Positions 16,861 to 24,566 of a DNA stretch of 64,000 nt are shown here, piece after piece (position 1 is the stretch's first letter; the number at the start of each line of letters is the position of its first letter). Where the stretch lies: NCBI GenBank assembly GCA_964384465.1, contig CAYLLT010000020.1:1-64000 (forward strand). Direction: 5' to 3'. The DNA is from CAYLLT01 sp964384465 (GTDB taxonomy: Bacteria; Planctomycetota; Phycisphaerae; UBA1845; PWPN01). A program made the position numbers and the translations under genes. The notes below the pieces were generated by a model, which was not told where the DNA came from, made no database searches, and worked only from the letters and a program-made list of their open reading frames with translations.

Positions 16861-19800
16861 TCAGGACGAAGCTTTCTTCTCCGCGGCTCGGCGTCTCTGC
16901 GGAGAATTCAGCGCGGCCAGCAGTTGTTCGGCCTTGGCGCGGGTGGCTTCGATCTTCGGCAGGCGGATCTCCGCGTAGCCGGTGATCGTTTCCACGCTCT
17001 TGAGCACGTCGACGTATTGCCGGTAAGTCACCTCGTTGTCGAAAGAGAAGCCATCCACCACGCCCTCATACCACATGAGCAGCTCGCGATCCTCCCGATG
17101 CCACCACGGCATGGCTTTGCGCAGGAAGCGCAAACTGCGGAGGCAGTAGAGCATCCAGTGCGGCGGGCTGATGTCGATCTGCTGGCCGAAGAAGCGCGGG
17201 TGAAACGTCCGTCGATAGCGGATGCGGTCGCCGTTGGAGGGGTTGATGTTGTAGCGGTGCCGGTCGCGGCGCATCTTCTCGTAGCTGGTGAGCAGATGGG
17301 CGACGAAGAACTCGTCCTTAATGAGCATGAGCTTGGCCAGGTTCCAGACCACCGCCCGCGTGGCGGCGAACTCGTATCGCTCGTGGTCGGCCAGGAACAT
17401 CCGGCGCACGCGCTGGACGTACCGCTGGGCGTAACGGACGCCGCCCCACTGGACCAGGTCGTAGATGCGGACGGCGATGTCCTGCATGGTCTGACGGTCG
17501 AGTTCGCGGCAGGCGCGGAGCGTGGTGTAGACCATGTGCTTGTACGATCGCGCGAGCTTGGTGTCGGGCAGGCGGCGCTTGCCGGCCGGGCGCGTGCCCT
17601 CGTGGCGCAGGGCGCGGCGCTTGCCGAGCAGGCGCATGTTGAGGTAAGCGGCTTTCTCGCGAACGGTACGGGCCAGCGACGGCTCCGGCTCGTGCTCGGC
17701 GAACAGGTGCGGATGGCTGACCAGCTTGCGACCGATGTCGAACGCCCGCAGGTTCTTCTTGAAATCGGCGCGGATGGTGTTGCGGATGCCCTCCTTCATC
17801 GCCTCCAGTGAGACGGGGATCAAACCGCGTTGAAAGGCGACGCCGAGCATGGTGATGTTGGCATAGAGCTTGGTGCCGAAGATCCGCTCGCACAGCGAGG
17901 TGATGCGGGCGGAGAAATAGCGGTCGCTGCGCGTCGCCTGGCGGAGGGCCCGCTCGAGTTCATCGACTTTGAATTCGTCGAGGCCCATCAGCGTGCGGAT
18001 GGTCGGCGTGCGATCGGTGTTGATGACCGCGGCGGTGCGATCGGCGGATGAGATCCGGAAGCCAGCATCTGGATCTACGGCGCGTGCGGCCTCGAGAAGG
18101 TCGATGCCCAGCAGGAGGTCGGCTTTACCGTAGGGGACGGTCATACTGACGGGGAGAGAGGGCGAGTGGGCGAGGGGGCGAGGGGGCGAGGGGCTCTTGC
18201 TGAAGATGAGTTGCGAGTAGACGCCGCCGTTGCGGATGGCCAGGCCCTTCTTGTCGCTGAACTGGACGTGGTAGCCCTCGTGCTGGCCGGCGTGAACGAG
18301 GATGCTGGTGGCCGTGCCGATGCCCATACCGCCGACGCCGGCGATCCAGGCCCGCCAGACGTCGCCCGCGAAGTCGATGACCGGCTCGGGGATGTCCTCC
18401 AGCGTGATCTTGTGGCCGCGAGGCGTGGGCGGGTGTTTGCGGGTGACAATCACTTCTTCGAAGGATGGGCACGCATCGAGCCGCGCGCACGCGCCGTCGT
18501 TGACGCACCAGGACAGATCGGTCTGAATCTTGGGGCCGTAGTTCGTCTGCTCGATGGTCAGGCCGGGGCAGCCGGTTTTGTTCGTGCACTCCAGGCAGAA
18601 CTCGCACACTTCGGGCGTGACGTTCATGTAGACCTTTTTGCGGACGAACCCGCGGCGACTCTGCTCGGCCCGTTCGTGGCCCATCCGGCGGCGGTGATAG
18701 GTGATGCCGCATTCCTTGTCGGCGATGATGATCTTGACGCCGTCGGCGAGGATGGTCTTTTCGAGCAGGGCTTTGTAGCCCTCGCGGTCTTCCGGATCCA
18801 CGCGGACGACCGGACTCTTCCCGCCGGTGATGGCGCGCGCGATCGTCTCGATGTCCTGCGACTGGATCGGGCGGTCGAGCAGGTCGGCATCAAGCGCGGG
18901 CAGCGGCTGATGGCCGGTCATGGCCGTCGTGCCGTTGGCGAGAATGATGTAGGTGAGGTCCTGCCGCCCGGCGATCGAGTTGCTGATCGCGGCCGAGCCG
19001 GAGTGAAAGAACGTCGAGTCGCCCATGAAGACGACCTGCTTGTTGCGGATGAACGGGTCGATACCGCTGCCGGTCCCGCCGCCGAGGCCCATGCCGGAGT
19101 AGTTGTGCATGAGCGGGGCGTTCGGCTCGAACATCAGCATGGTGTAGCAGCCGGTGTCGCCGTGGAAGACGAGATCGATGGCCCCGCGCTTGTGGTGCTT
19201 GCGCATGTAGGCTTCATCAGCAAACTGCTGTTTGACCTGGAGCAGCACGTTGGACGAATCGCGGTGCGGACAGCCGGGGCAGAACGTGGGCGTGCGGGCG
19301 GGGATGCTCATCTCGATCTTCGCGGTGTCGGAGATGATGCGCAGCTCGGTCTCGATGCCTGCTGCCGCGCGGCGGGCGAGCGGCGATTCGATGGCCCGCA
19401 GGAAACGCCCCAGTCTGTCGGCGACGATGGAGACATTAAGCCCCAAAACCGAAGGGAATCCGCTGCCGCCACCGGGAAACTGCTTGCCCCAGATCTTGCT
19501 CACCCGTCTCCCATTCGCCTGCGCATAGCGGATGGCAATCTCCGCGATCTGATCCTCGATGAACGAGCGGCGTTCCTCGACGATCAGCACGTGCTCGAAT
19601 CGGGCCAGCAGCGGTTCGATCTGCCGGCGGTCGAGCGGGTAGGTCAGCGCGAGTTTGAAGACCGGCACCTCACCGGCGAGGCCGACGTCATGCAGGGCCT
19701 GCACGACATATTGATGGGCCAGACCACTGCTGACGATCAGCACCTCGTTCGTAGGCGCGTCGTCGAGTTGATTGAGGCCGATTCGCTCGACTTCGCGGGC

Positions 19801-20520
19801 CAATCGCTCGTAACGTTCGGGCAGTTCGACCTCGCGCCGGCCGGTCCTCGGCGGGAGCAGCACCGTGTTTTCCAGATCGAGGGCGTAGGTGTGCAAATCG
19901 AATGGATGTTTCGTGTTGGTTAGCGGGTAGTGGTTGGGGCGACAGGTGACGGAGCCGCCGCCTTCCGCCTGCGTGGTGGTGACGATATAGCCCAGGTACA
20001 GTCCGCTGGCCCGCGACAACTGGAACGCGATGTCCACGTAATCTTTGAGTTCCTGGATGGTGCTGGGTTCGATGATGGGGACGAACAGGTGACGGAACAG
20101 AAACCGCGAATCGGCGGGGACCTGCGTGCTCTCGCTCCACGGGTCGTCGCCGACGACGATCACCGCTCCGCCTTCGGGATGCGGGCCGGCGAGATTCCCG
20201 ATCGCGAGCGCATCGCTGGCCACGTGCAGGCCAACGCTCTTGAATACCGCCATGGCCCGCAGCGGGCCCATCTGCGAGCCGTTGACGGCCGCGACGGAGA
20301 GCGCTTCGTTGTTGGCCAGGCGGCCCTCGATGCCGTGCTCCTTGAGCAGCGGGGCACAGTCGGCCAGCACGTCGAAGAACGTCGCCACCGGCGAGCCGGG
20401 ATAGCCGGTCATCAGGTGGACGCCGCCGTCGGTTTCGAGGGCGCCTTTGAAGATCAGCTCATTGCCGTTGAATACGTCGGAGCCGGCGTTGCGCAGGAAC
20501 TTCGGTGGGACGGTTTTCAT
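16861..20520 (-). CDS. Fused indolepyruvate:ferredoxin oxidoreductase (IorA-IorB)
   Basis: About 1219 residues. It oxidatively decarboxylates aryl-2-oxoacids from aromatic amino acids to acyl-CoA, reducing ferredoxin. I choose the ATG at 20520, where the conserved alpha domain begins (GNELIFKGALETDGGVHLMTGYPGSP); the open frame to 20655 is unsupported. Parts: pyrimidine-binding domain (1-200), TPP-binding domain with FCPGCPHRDSSN near 413 and HGDTGCYTM, a ferredoxin-like pair of cysteine clusters (CEFCLECTNKTGCPG and CVNDGACARLDACP, about 635-690), the gamma domain (WIAGVGGMGIGTATSIL, near 720) and a C-terminal DUF6537-like region (about 990-1219). A low-complexity Pro/Ser insert lies in the gamma domain. 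Single-chain fusions of this kind are known. No obvious operon partner. Confidence 0.9.
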   Translation of the reverse strand: MKTVPPKFLRNAGSDVFNGNELIFKGALETDGGVHLMTGYPGSPVATFFDVLADCAPLLKEHGIEGRLANNEALSVAAVNGSQMGPLRAMAVFKSVGLHVASDALAIGNLAGPHPEGGAVIVVGDDPWSESTQVPADSRFLFRHLFVPIIEPSTIQELKDYVDIAFQLSRASGLYLGYIVTTTQAEGGGSVTCRPNHYPLTNTKHPFDLHTYALDLENTVLLPPRTGRREVELPERYERLAREVERIGLNQLDDAPTNEVLIVSSGLAHQYVVQALHDVGLAGEVPVFKLALTYPLDRRQIEPLLARFEHVLIVEERRSFIEDQIAEIAIRYAQANGRRVSKIWGKQFPGGGSGFPSVLGLNVSIVADRLGRFLRAIESPLARRAAAGIETELRIISDTAKIEMSIPARTPTFCPGCPHRDSSNVLLQVKQQFADEAYMRKHHKRGAIDLVFHGDTGCYTMLMFEPNAPLMHNYSGMGLGGGTGSGIDPFIRNKQVVFMGDSTFFHSGSAAISNSIAGRQDLTYIILANGTTAMTGHQPLPALDADLLDRPIQSQDIETIARAITGGKSPVVRVDPEDREGYKALLEKTILADGVKIIIADKECGITYHRRRMGHERAEQSRRGFVRKKVYMNVTPEVCEFCLECTNKTGCPGLTIEQTNYGPKIQTDLSWCVNDGACARLDACPSFEEVIVTRKHPPTPRGHKITLEDIPEPVIDFAGDVWRAWIAGVGGMGIGTATSILVHAGQHEGYHVQFSDKKGLAIRNGGVYSQLIFSKSPSPPRPLAHSPSLPVSMTVPYGKADLLLGIDLLEAARAVDPDAGFRISSADRTAAVINTDRTPTIRTLMGLDEFKVDELERALRQATRSDRYFSARITSLCERIFGTKLYANITMLGVAFQRGLIPVSLEAMKEGIRNTIRADFKKNLRAFDIGRKLVSHPHLFAEHEPEPSLARTVREKAAYLNMRLLGKRRALRHEGTRPAGKRRLPDTKLARSYKHMVYTTLRACRELDRQTMQDIAVRIYDLVQWGGVRYAQRYVQRVRRMFLADHERYEFAATRAVVWNLAKLMLIKDEFFVAHLLTSYEKMRRDRHRYNINPSNGDRIRYRRTFHPRFFGQQIDISPPHWMLYCLRSLRFLRKAMPWWHREDRELLMWYEGVVDGFSFDNEVTYRQYVDVLKSVETITGYAEIRLPKIEATRAKAEQLLAALNSPQRRRAAEKKASS
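18151..18195. repeat. In-frame GGGCGAGG-type low-complexity insert
   Basis: A run of GGGCGAGTGGGCGAGGG-like units lies inside the gamma domain of the oxidoreductase gene and is read as SPSPPRPLAHSPSLPV between LIFSK and SMTVPYGKADLLLG. It keeps the frame. Similar simple repeats lie in other genes and gaps of the window. Confidence 0.7.
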
Positions 20521-20683
20521 GATGGTCACGGATGGTTTCGTTGCTTCAGACCCCGCCGGCCCTTCGACCCGCGCCGGGTCGAGGGAGGCTTTCCATCGAC
20601 GTGACCATGATAACGCCGGGATGACGCGGTTGCCAGTTGGCTGGAGCGACACCACATTCTTTGAAATTCGGTGCAGAAACGAC

Positions 20684-20711
20684 TTGACTCGCCGCGGATC
20701 TGGTGTATACT
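20684..20711 (+). promoter_or_regulatory. Strong sigma-70-like promoter of a candidate RNA gene
   Basis: TTGACT (20684-20689), 16 bases, TATACT (20706-20711). Transcription should start near 20718 and run rightward into a highly structured region that ends in an intrinsic terminator. No long gene lies between promoter and terminator. Confidence 0.7.
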
Positions 20712-20714
20712 ATG

Positions 20715-20951
20715 GGTTCATGGATGCCGACGCGGAAGTCGGCTCCGGTTTTAGACGATGAAGATTGCCATGACCAGCCTTTACCTGAATACGGACACGT
20801 GGACGACCCAGCAGATTTTCTGCTCGGCCGTGCACCCGTTTGCCGCCGTTTGCCGCGGTAACAAGATGCACGAGCGAGGTGGGCCGTAGGGTAAAGTTGA
20901 TTTTCGAGGAACTTTAAGCCCTGCGACCCGCGAAGGTTGCAGGGCTTTTTT
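20715..20951 (+). ncRNA. Candidate structured non-coding RNA or leader
   Basis: About 235 bases between a good promoter and an intrinsic terminator. Pairings found by eye: GGTTCATGG (20715-723) with CCATGACC (768-775), enclosing GCCGAC/GTCGGC (726-731, 738-743; GCGGAA loop). A second domain is closed by CTTTACC/GGTAAAG (779-785, 890-896), then TACGG/CCGTA (790-794, 884-888), then CTCG/CGAG (823-826, 875-878) and CGTGCA/TGCACG (829-834, 867-872). So many nested pairs in so short a span are unlikely by chance. I find no 6S, tmRNA, RNase P, SRP, T-box or common riboswitch signature. A 43-codon frame from ATG 20758 lacks a ribosome site and is probably spurious. It could be a trans-acting RNA or a leader for the acetyltransferase 190 bases downstream. 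Confidence 0.55.
20916..20951 (+). terminator. Intrinsic terminator of the candidate RNA
   Basis: AAGCCCTGC (20916-20924), a 14-base loop, GCAGGGCTT (20939-20947), then TTTT. It is immediately preceded by a second hairpin TAAAGTT/AACTTTA (20892-20898 with 20910-20916). Confidence 0.8.
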
Positions 20952-20976
20952 GTTGGGCATTTTTTCCGGCGGTTGG

Positions 20977-21016
20977 CGGCGGGTCGAGGCTCTCCGGGGT
21001 TCGCCTCGACCCGCCG
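20977..21016. repeat. Perfect 14-bp intergenic hairpin
   Basis: CGGCGGGTCGAGGC (20977-20990) and GCCTCGACCCGCCG (21003-21016) with a 12-base loop. A related shorter palindrome, CGACCC...GGGTCG, lies near 20565-20581. No T-run follows, so it is likely another copy of a GC-rich palindromic repeat, here upstream of the acetyltransferase. Confidence 0.65.
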
Positions 21017-21143
21017 GGGGTCGGAAAGACAGGATGGCGGCGCTGCGGCGCCGCGGGCGATTCGTATCGATTGCACGTTTTTAGAATCGACATCGCGCGA
21101 GCGGAGACGGTGCGCGCCAAGGTCGGCGAAAGGTGGTGCTCAG

Positions 21144-21752
21144 ATGGTTGCGGAACTGAAAAGAACAGAACGATACCGAAATTCTCCGGAGATCGTCCTG
21201 CACGAACCGGAGGACCGGCCCGTCGTCTATTACCTGGGCCAGCGGATCTATTTCCGCCCGCTCGAGGTTTCGGACGAGCCGCAGTTGCGCCGGTGGGTCA
21301 ACGATCCGCGCGTGTGGGCGACGCTTCAGCATCGCGGGCCGATCAATGCCGCCCGCGAGACCGAGTGGATCGAGTCTCTGGGCAAGAGCACCAGCGACTA
21401 CACCTTCGGGATTGTGGTCAAGGAGAACGACCGGCTGATCGGCTCCACCGGGCTGCATCGAATCAATCCGGTCACGCGCAGCGCGGCGTTCGGCTTAATG
21501 ATCGGCGAGGTGAGCCAGCACAACCGCGGCTACGGCAGCGAGGCCACGCGGCTGGCCGTGCGGTATGGATTTCGCGAGCTGAACCTGAACCGCATCGAGT
21601 TGTCCGTGTACGCCGACAACTGGCGGGCGATCCGCGTCTACCAGAAGGCGGGGTTCGTGCACGAGGGCTGCCTGCGGCAGGCGGTGTATCGCAACGGCCG
21701 CTACCTCGACGAGTACCGCTTCGCGATCTTGCGTGAAGAGTGGAGCGAGTAG
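21144..21752 (+). CDS. GNAT family N-acetyltransferase (RimJ/RimL-like)
   Basis: 202 residues from ATG 21144, with AAAGGTGG about 8 bases upstream; a longer open frame to the left is discounted because it runs through a terminator and a hairpin. The GNAT fold is clear: IYFRPLEVSDEPQLRRWVND at the start of the domain, then FGIVVKENDRLIGSTGLHRI, the acetyl-CoA binding motif A around HNRGYGSEATRLAVRYGF, and motif B RIELSVYADNWRAIRVYQKA followed by GF. It resembles RimJ/RimL-type enzymes that acetylate protein N-termini, polyamines or small molecules; the substrate cannot be told. A tRNA gene begins 26 bases after the stop and may share its transcript. Confidence 0.88.
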   Translation: MVAELKRTERYRNSPEIVLHEPEDRPVVYYLGQRIYFRPLEVSDEPQLRRWVNDPRVWATLQHRGPINAARETEWIESLGKSTSDYTFGIVVKENDRLIGSTGLHRINPVTRSAAFGLMIGEVSQHNRGYGSEATRLAVRYGFRELNLNRIELSVYADNWRAIRVYQKAGFVHEGCLRQAVYRNGRYLDEYRFAILREEWSE

Positions 21753-21778
21753 TTTTTGTGGGCAGAGCGGGCTTTGGC

Positions 21779-21852
21779 GCCCGGATAGCTCAATTGGTGA
21801 GAGCGTCTGAATCATAATCAGAAGGTTGTGGGTTCGATTCCCTCTCCGGGTA
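21779..21852 (+). tRNA. tRNA with CAT anticodon (elongator Met or Ile2)
   Basis: 74 bases, cloverleaf complete: acceptor GCCCGGA/TCCGGGT, D arm GCTC/GAGC, anticodon stem TCTGA/TCAGA around ATCATAA, T arm GTGGG/CCCTC with TTCGATT loop, discriminator A. The anticodon stem lacks the three G-C pairs of an initiator, so it is elongator Met or lysidine-modified Ile. The acceptor opens with a G-U pair and the T stem has one U-U mismatch. No CCA encoded. Confidence 0.88.
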
Positions 21853-21901
21853 TTACCGGGATCTTGAATATGAAGGGTGCGAATCTGCGACGGAGATCGG
21901 G

Positions 21902-21934
21902 CTGATAGCTGAAAGCTGACGGCTGACAGCTATT
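21902..21934. repeat. AGCTGACAGCTGAC-type low-complexity repeat
   Basis: Degenerate tandem copies of AGCTGA(A/C)/GGCTGAC follow the tRNA. Same class of simple repeats as seen elsewhere in the window. Confidence 0.5.
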
Positions 21935-21944
21935 AGGATTTCGT

Positions 21945-22060
21945 GGCCGCCGGGTGGTTGGGGGCCGGGAGTCGTTGACAACTTTTTATGGAGAGTGTGC
22001 CTAGGGTCGAAGAGATCACCCGGCGGCCTAGATTATCGTGGACTCCCGGCCCTTTTTTTT
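21945..22060 (+). other. Interleaved 12-bp inverted repeats ending in a T-run
   Basis: Segment A GGCCGCCGGGTG (21945-21956), B GGGCCGGGAGTC (21962-21973), A' CACCCGGCGGCC (22017-22028), B' GACTCCCGGCCC (22041-22052), then eight T. A pairs perfectly with A' and B with B', but the order A-B-A'-B' is that of a pseudoknot or of two competing hairpins, not a nested palindrome. B-B' plus the T-run would work as a rightward terminator for the acetyltransferase/tRNA unit. A small GTTGACAAC hairpin follows B directly. Confidence 0.65.
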
Positions 22061-22095
22061 CTTTTGCCACAGAGGTCACAGAGAACACCGAGAGA

Positions 22096-24435
22096 TCATT
22101 GATTCTCATCGATCGCTTTGAGAATCATCTCACAGTTGACCACTTTTTCCACCAGGTCGAGAGGCAGGTAGTAGTAATGATTCGACGCTTCAAAGCCGAC
22201 GCGGCTGTCCCGGCGGGTGAGCGTGAAGAGGCGGCGGGCGAGTTGGACTTCGTCGCCCAGAATCGTCCGAAGAGTTTCGTCCGCATGCAACGGGTTGCCG
22301 CGCTGCGCAGTGGGCTGCGTCGTGGCGGGGAGTTTGCTGTTGCGGGCGATGATGAAGCGGACCTGATTGGCGGCGCTTTTGAAGTGGAGGAAGGCGGCTT
22401 CGGCGAGGCGGAGGTCTCCGGCGATGGCTGACCACTCGCTTGCGCTCGCGGCTCGGACGTTTTTATCACGCTCGGTGGCGGGAATATCGCTGAGTTCGAC
22501 GACTTCATGCAGGTGCTTCAGGCCGGTCTGCCAGCCGGCGGCGACTTTTTCCAACTGGGTCGCGAGCACCTCGGCGGGATAGACGCCGCGCCAGCGCTCC
22601 AGGTCGTCGTAGGGTATGCCGACCATGGTGGCGGCGTAGCCGCTGGGTTTTGCATAGAGAAGATTCGCCGGTCCCACTTGCATGGGACCGTCATAGAGAA
22701 AAACGGGGCTGTACGGGAATTCGCTGAACGCTTTGCTGAAGGCAGCCCAGGCTTTGAGAACGTCAGGGGCGGCGGCGGGGCCGTAACGCTCGACGGCCGT
22801 TTCCTTCAGGGCTTTCTCAACCGTCATTTCTCCCGGCCGGTCGATCAGTTTCTGCACGATTCGCAGGTTTGGCGAAGGATAGCCGCCGAGCGTCCAGCTC
22901 AACATCAGGCCGTCGATGTCCGCGGTGGTCAGGTTCTTCATGTGCTCGGCGACCAGATTCATCACCGGCAGCCACGGTACGGCCGACAGCTCCCATGTGC
23001 AGTTTACCTGGACTTTGGCGAGGGTCTTGAGGCCGCGCTTTTTGGCGATGGCCCAATGACGTGTCGCGCGCGGACCGGGGCCGACGGCGGAGATGGAATA
23101 CTCGTCGACCGTACTGCTCACGCCCCCGCGGGTAATGGGTTTGCTCCACTCGCTGACGCTCATCAGGTAGACATCGGCGGGCAGTGCGTTGATCGTCGCT
23201 TCGGCTTCCTGGTCCGGCCAGCCCCAGTCCCACGCGATGACCTTCGCCTCGGGGCGACCGGCGCGCACGCCGGCGGCGATGGCGGTGTTCACCTCGGCGA
23301 TGATTTCCGCGTGCGTGCGCTTGCTGCAACGCGGGCACAACTCCTTGTGGAAATGACTGGCACAGTTGGTGAGGTTTTCCGACGCGGTGATGGTGAACAC
23401 GCCGCCGAGGTCGGGCACGTTCTTAAACACGTAGGCGAGCGAGTCGGTGAGCCATTGCCGCACCTGCGGCTGGCTGGTGCACATGGTGAAGTGGTCATTT
23501 TCGGCGATGCCGCGGACCTCCGGGTGGTTCTCGAAAAAGTCGGCCTGCATCGCCCGCGGCTCATTCATGTAAAGATAGACGTTGATGCCGAAGCGGCGGG
23601 CGCGGGTGACCAGCTTTTGGAGGTTTGTGAGACGGACTTCATGATCCTTGCCGAACTCGGGAAAGATCGGGCTGGGGGCCAACTGGCGGAGCACAGTGTG
23701 CAGCCAGACACCGTTGACACCGGCCTCTGCGAGCCGCTGGAGCAGGCCGTCGGGAAACGGGTCGAGCTGCGGGTTCAGCAGCGGGTCGCCGTAGACGGCG
23801 AAGTAGGAATAGAGGAAACGTGGGTGGGATTGCGAATTGCGGATTGCGGATTGCGGATTGGAAGAGGGTACCGCCGCAGACAGATCGTTCAGGAAAGCGA
23901 AACGCGGCTCGGTGGGTTTGGAGAGTTCGTCGCCGAAGTACTTTTCGACGATCGCTTTGATCCCGGCGCAGCGCTTTTCCACTGCTTCGCTCGGGGACGT
24001 GTAGCGGATCGGGTCGCACTGCGGTTTCAGGCCGCCGAGCTTGGTCCAGAGGAAATCGTCTTCACGCAGGGTGTAGACGAGCCGCTCTTCGTCCCAGTCG
24101 AGGAGTTTTAACAGTTGATCGTACGGCAGCAGGTGCCAGTTGCGGCGGATGATGCAGATGTAATTGCGCTGCAACATCTCCGGGCCGATCGTTGGATTAT
24201 CGGGCAAGCCCATCGAGCGGCCAATGGCGCGGATGTTCTCCGGCGTCGTGCCCACCACGTCGGCCATGCGCGCGGCATCGACGCATTCCCAGTTCCGCCA
24301 GACGAAGGCGTGCAACCGATCGGGGAAGTGGGGGAACTCCAGCGCGGGCGGTCCTTTCGCGGCGGGCAGGGTCGTTTGAGCCATCGCCGATTGCACCAGC
24401 AGCACAACAGTGGTCCAACGGATAAGCCTGAGCAT
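22096..24435 (-). CDS. Secreted TIM-barrel glycosidase-like protein
   Basis: About 779 residues. ATG 24435 has GAGGTGA 7 bases upstream and gives a signal peptide (MLRLIRWTTVVLLVQSAMA). The middle (about 200-560) reads as a (beta/alpha)8 barrel: LAEAGVNGVWLHTVLRQLAP, RARRFGINVYLYMNEPRAM, LGGVFTITASENLTNC, AKVIAWDWGWPDQEAEATI and TLAKVQVNCTWELSAVPWLP. A CPRCSKRTHAEII segment could hold a structural metal. The shape suggests a glycoside hydrolase related to GH20/GH84-like barrels, but I cannot name the family. A simple repeat (23827-23862) is read in frame as PSSNPQSAIRNSQSHPRF. Confidence 0.65.
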   Translation of the reverse strand: MLRLIRWTTVVLLVQSAMAQTTLPAAKGPPALEFPHFPDRLHAFVWRNWECVDAARMADVVGTTPENIRAIGRSMGLPDNPTIGPEMLQRNYICIIRRNWHLLPYDQLLKLLDWDEERLVYTLREDDFLWTKLGGLKPQCDPIRYTSPSEAVEKRCAGIKAIVEKYFGDELSKPTEPRFAFLNDLSAAVPSSNPQSAIRNSQSHPRFLYSYFAVYGDPLLNPQLDPFPDGLLQRLAEAGVNGVWLHTVLRQLAPSPIFPEFGKDHEVRLTNLQKLVTRARRFGINVYLYMNEPRAMQADFFENHPEVRGIAENDHFTMCTSQPQVRQWLTDSLAYVFKNVPDLGGVFTITASENLTNCASHFHKELCPRCSKRTHAEIIAEVNTAIAAGVRAGRPEAKVIAWDWGWPDQEAEATINALPADVYLMSVSEWSKPITRGGVSSTVDEYSISAVGPGPRATRHWAIAKKRGLKTLAKVQVNCTWELSAVPWLPVMNLVAEHMKNLTTADIDGLMLSWTLGGYPSPNLRIVQKLIDRPGEMTVEKALKETAVERYGPAAAPDVLKAWAAFSKAFSEFPYSPVFLYDGPMQVGPANLLYAKPSGYAATMVGIPYDDLERWRGVYPAEVLATQLEKVAAGWQTGLKHLHEVVELSDIPATERDKNVRAASASEWSAIAGDLRLAEAAFLHFKSAANQVRFIIARNSKLPATTQPTAQRGNPLHADETLRTILGDEVQLARRLFTLTRRDSRVGFEASNHYYYLPLDLVEKVVNCEMILKAIDENQ
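23827..23862. repeat. In-frame GCGGATTGCGGATT-type repeat
   Basis: Four tandem near-copies of ATTGCG(G/A) inside the glycosidase-like gene, read on the minus strand as NPQSAIRNSQ. The same unit lies, in the other orientation, in mnmA at 52362-52392. Confidence 0.75.
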
Positions 24436-24501
24436 CTGCGTCACCTCGAACGTTCCGGCTCGAAGAATCTGTCCCTGGAACGGAAACAACACGCGCCGTT
24501 T

Positions 24502-24530
24502 TTGACAACGCGCTTGCGGCATCATACCCT
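24502..24530 (+). promoter_or_regulatory. Possible promoter of the act-cox operon
   Basis: TTGACA (24502-24507), 17 bases, TACCCT (24525-24530), 36 bases before the actA start. The -35 is perfect but the -10 is weak (3 of 6), so activation or another sigma factor may be involved. Confidence 0.35.
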
Positions 24531-24566
24531 GAAACGAACCGACGTTTGAAATCACGGGATCACTGC

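Noticed and set aside
16571..16978. 135-codon plus-strand frame between higB and the oxidoreductase
   Set aside because: Overlaps the end of the oxidoreductase gene on the other strand, no ribosome site and no recognisable domain.
18166..19923. 585-codon plus-strand open frame opposite the indolepyruvate oxidoreductase
   Set aside because: Shadow frame with no recognisable motif; the minus strand carries all conserved enzyme motifs.
20758..20889. 43-codon open frame in the candidate RNA
   Set aside because: No ribosome-binding site and its DNA is taken up by paired stems; kept only as a remark.
20867..20897. Possible T-box element in the structured RNA
   Set aside because: GGTGGGCCGTAGGG only loosely recalls the T-box consensus, there is no specifier loop context and the downstream gene is not an amino-acid gene.
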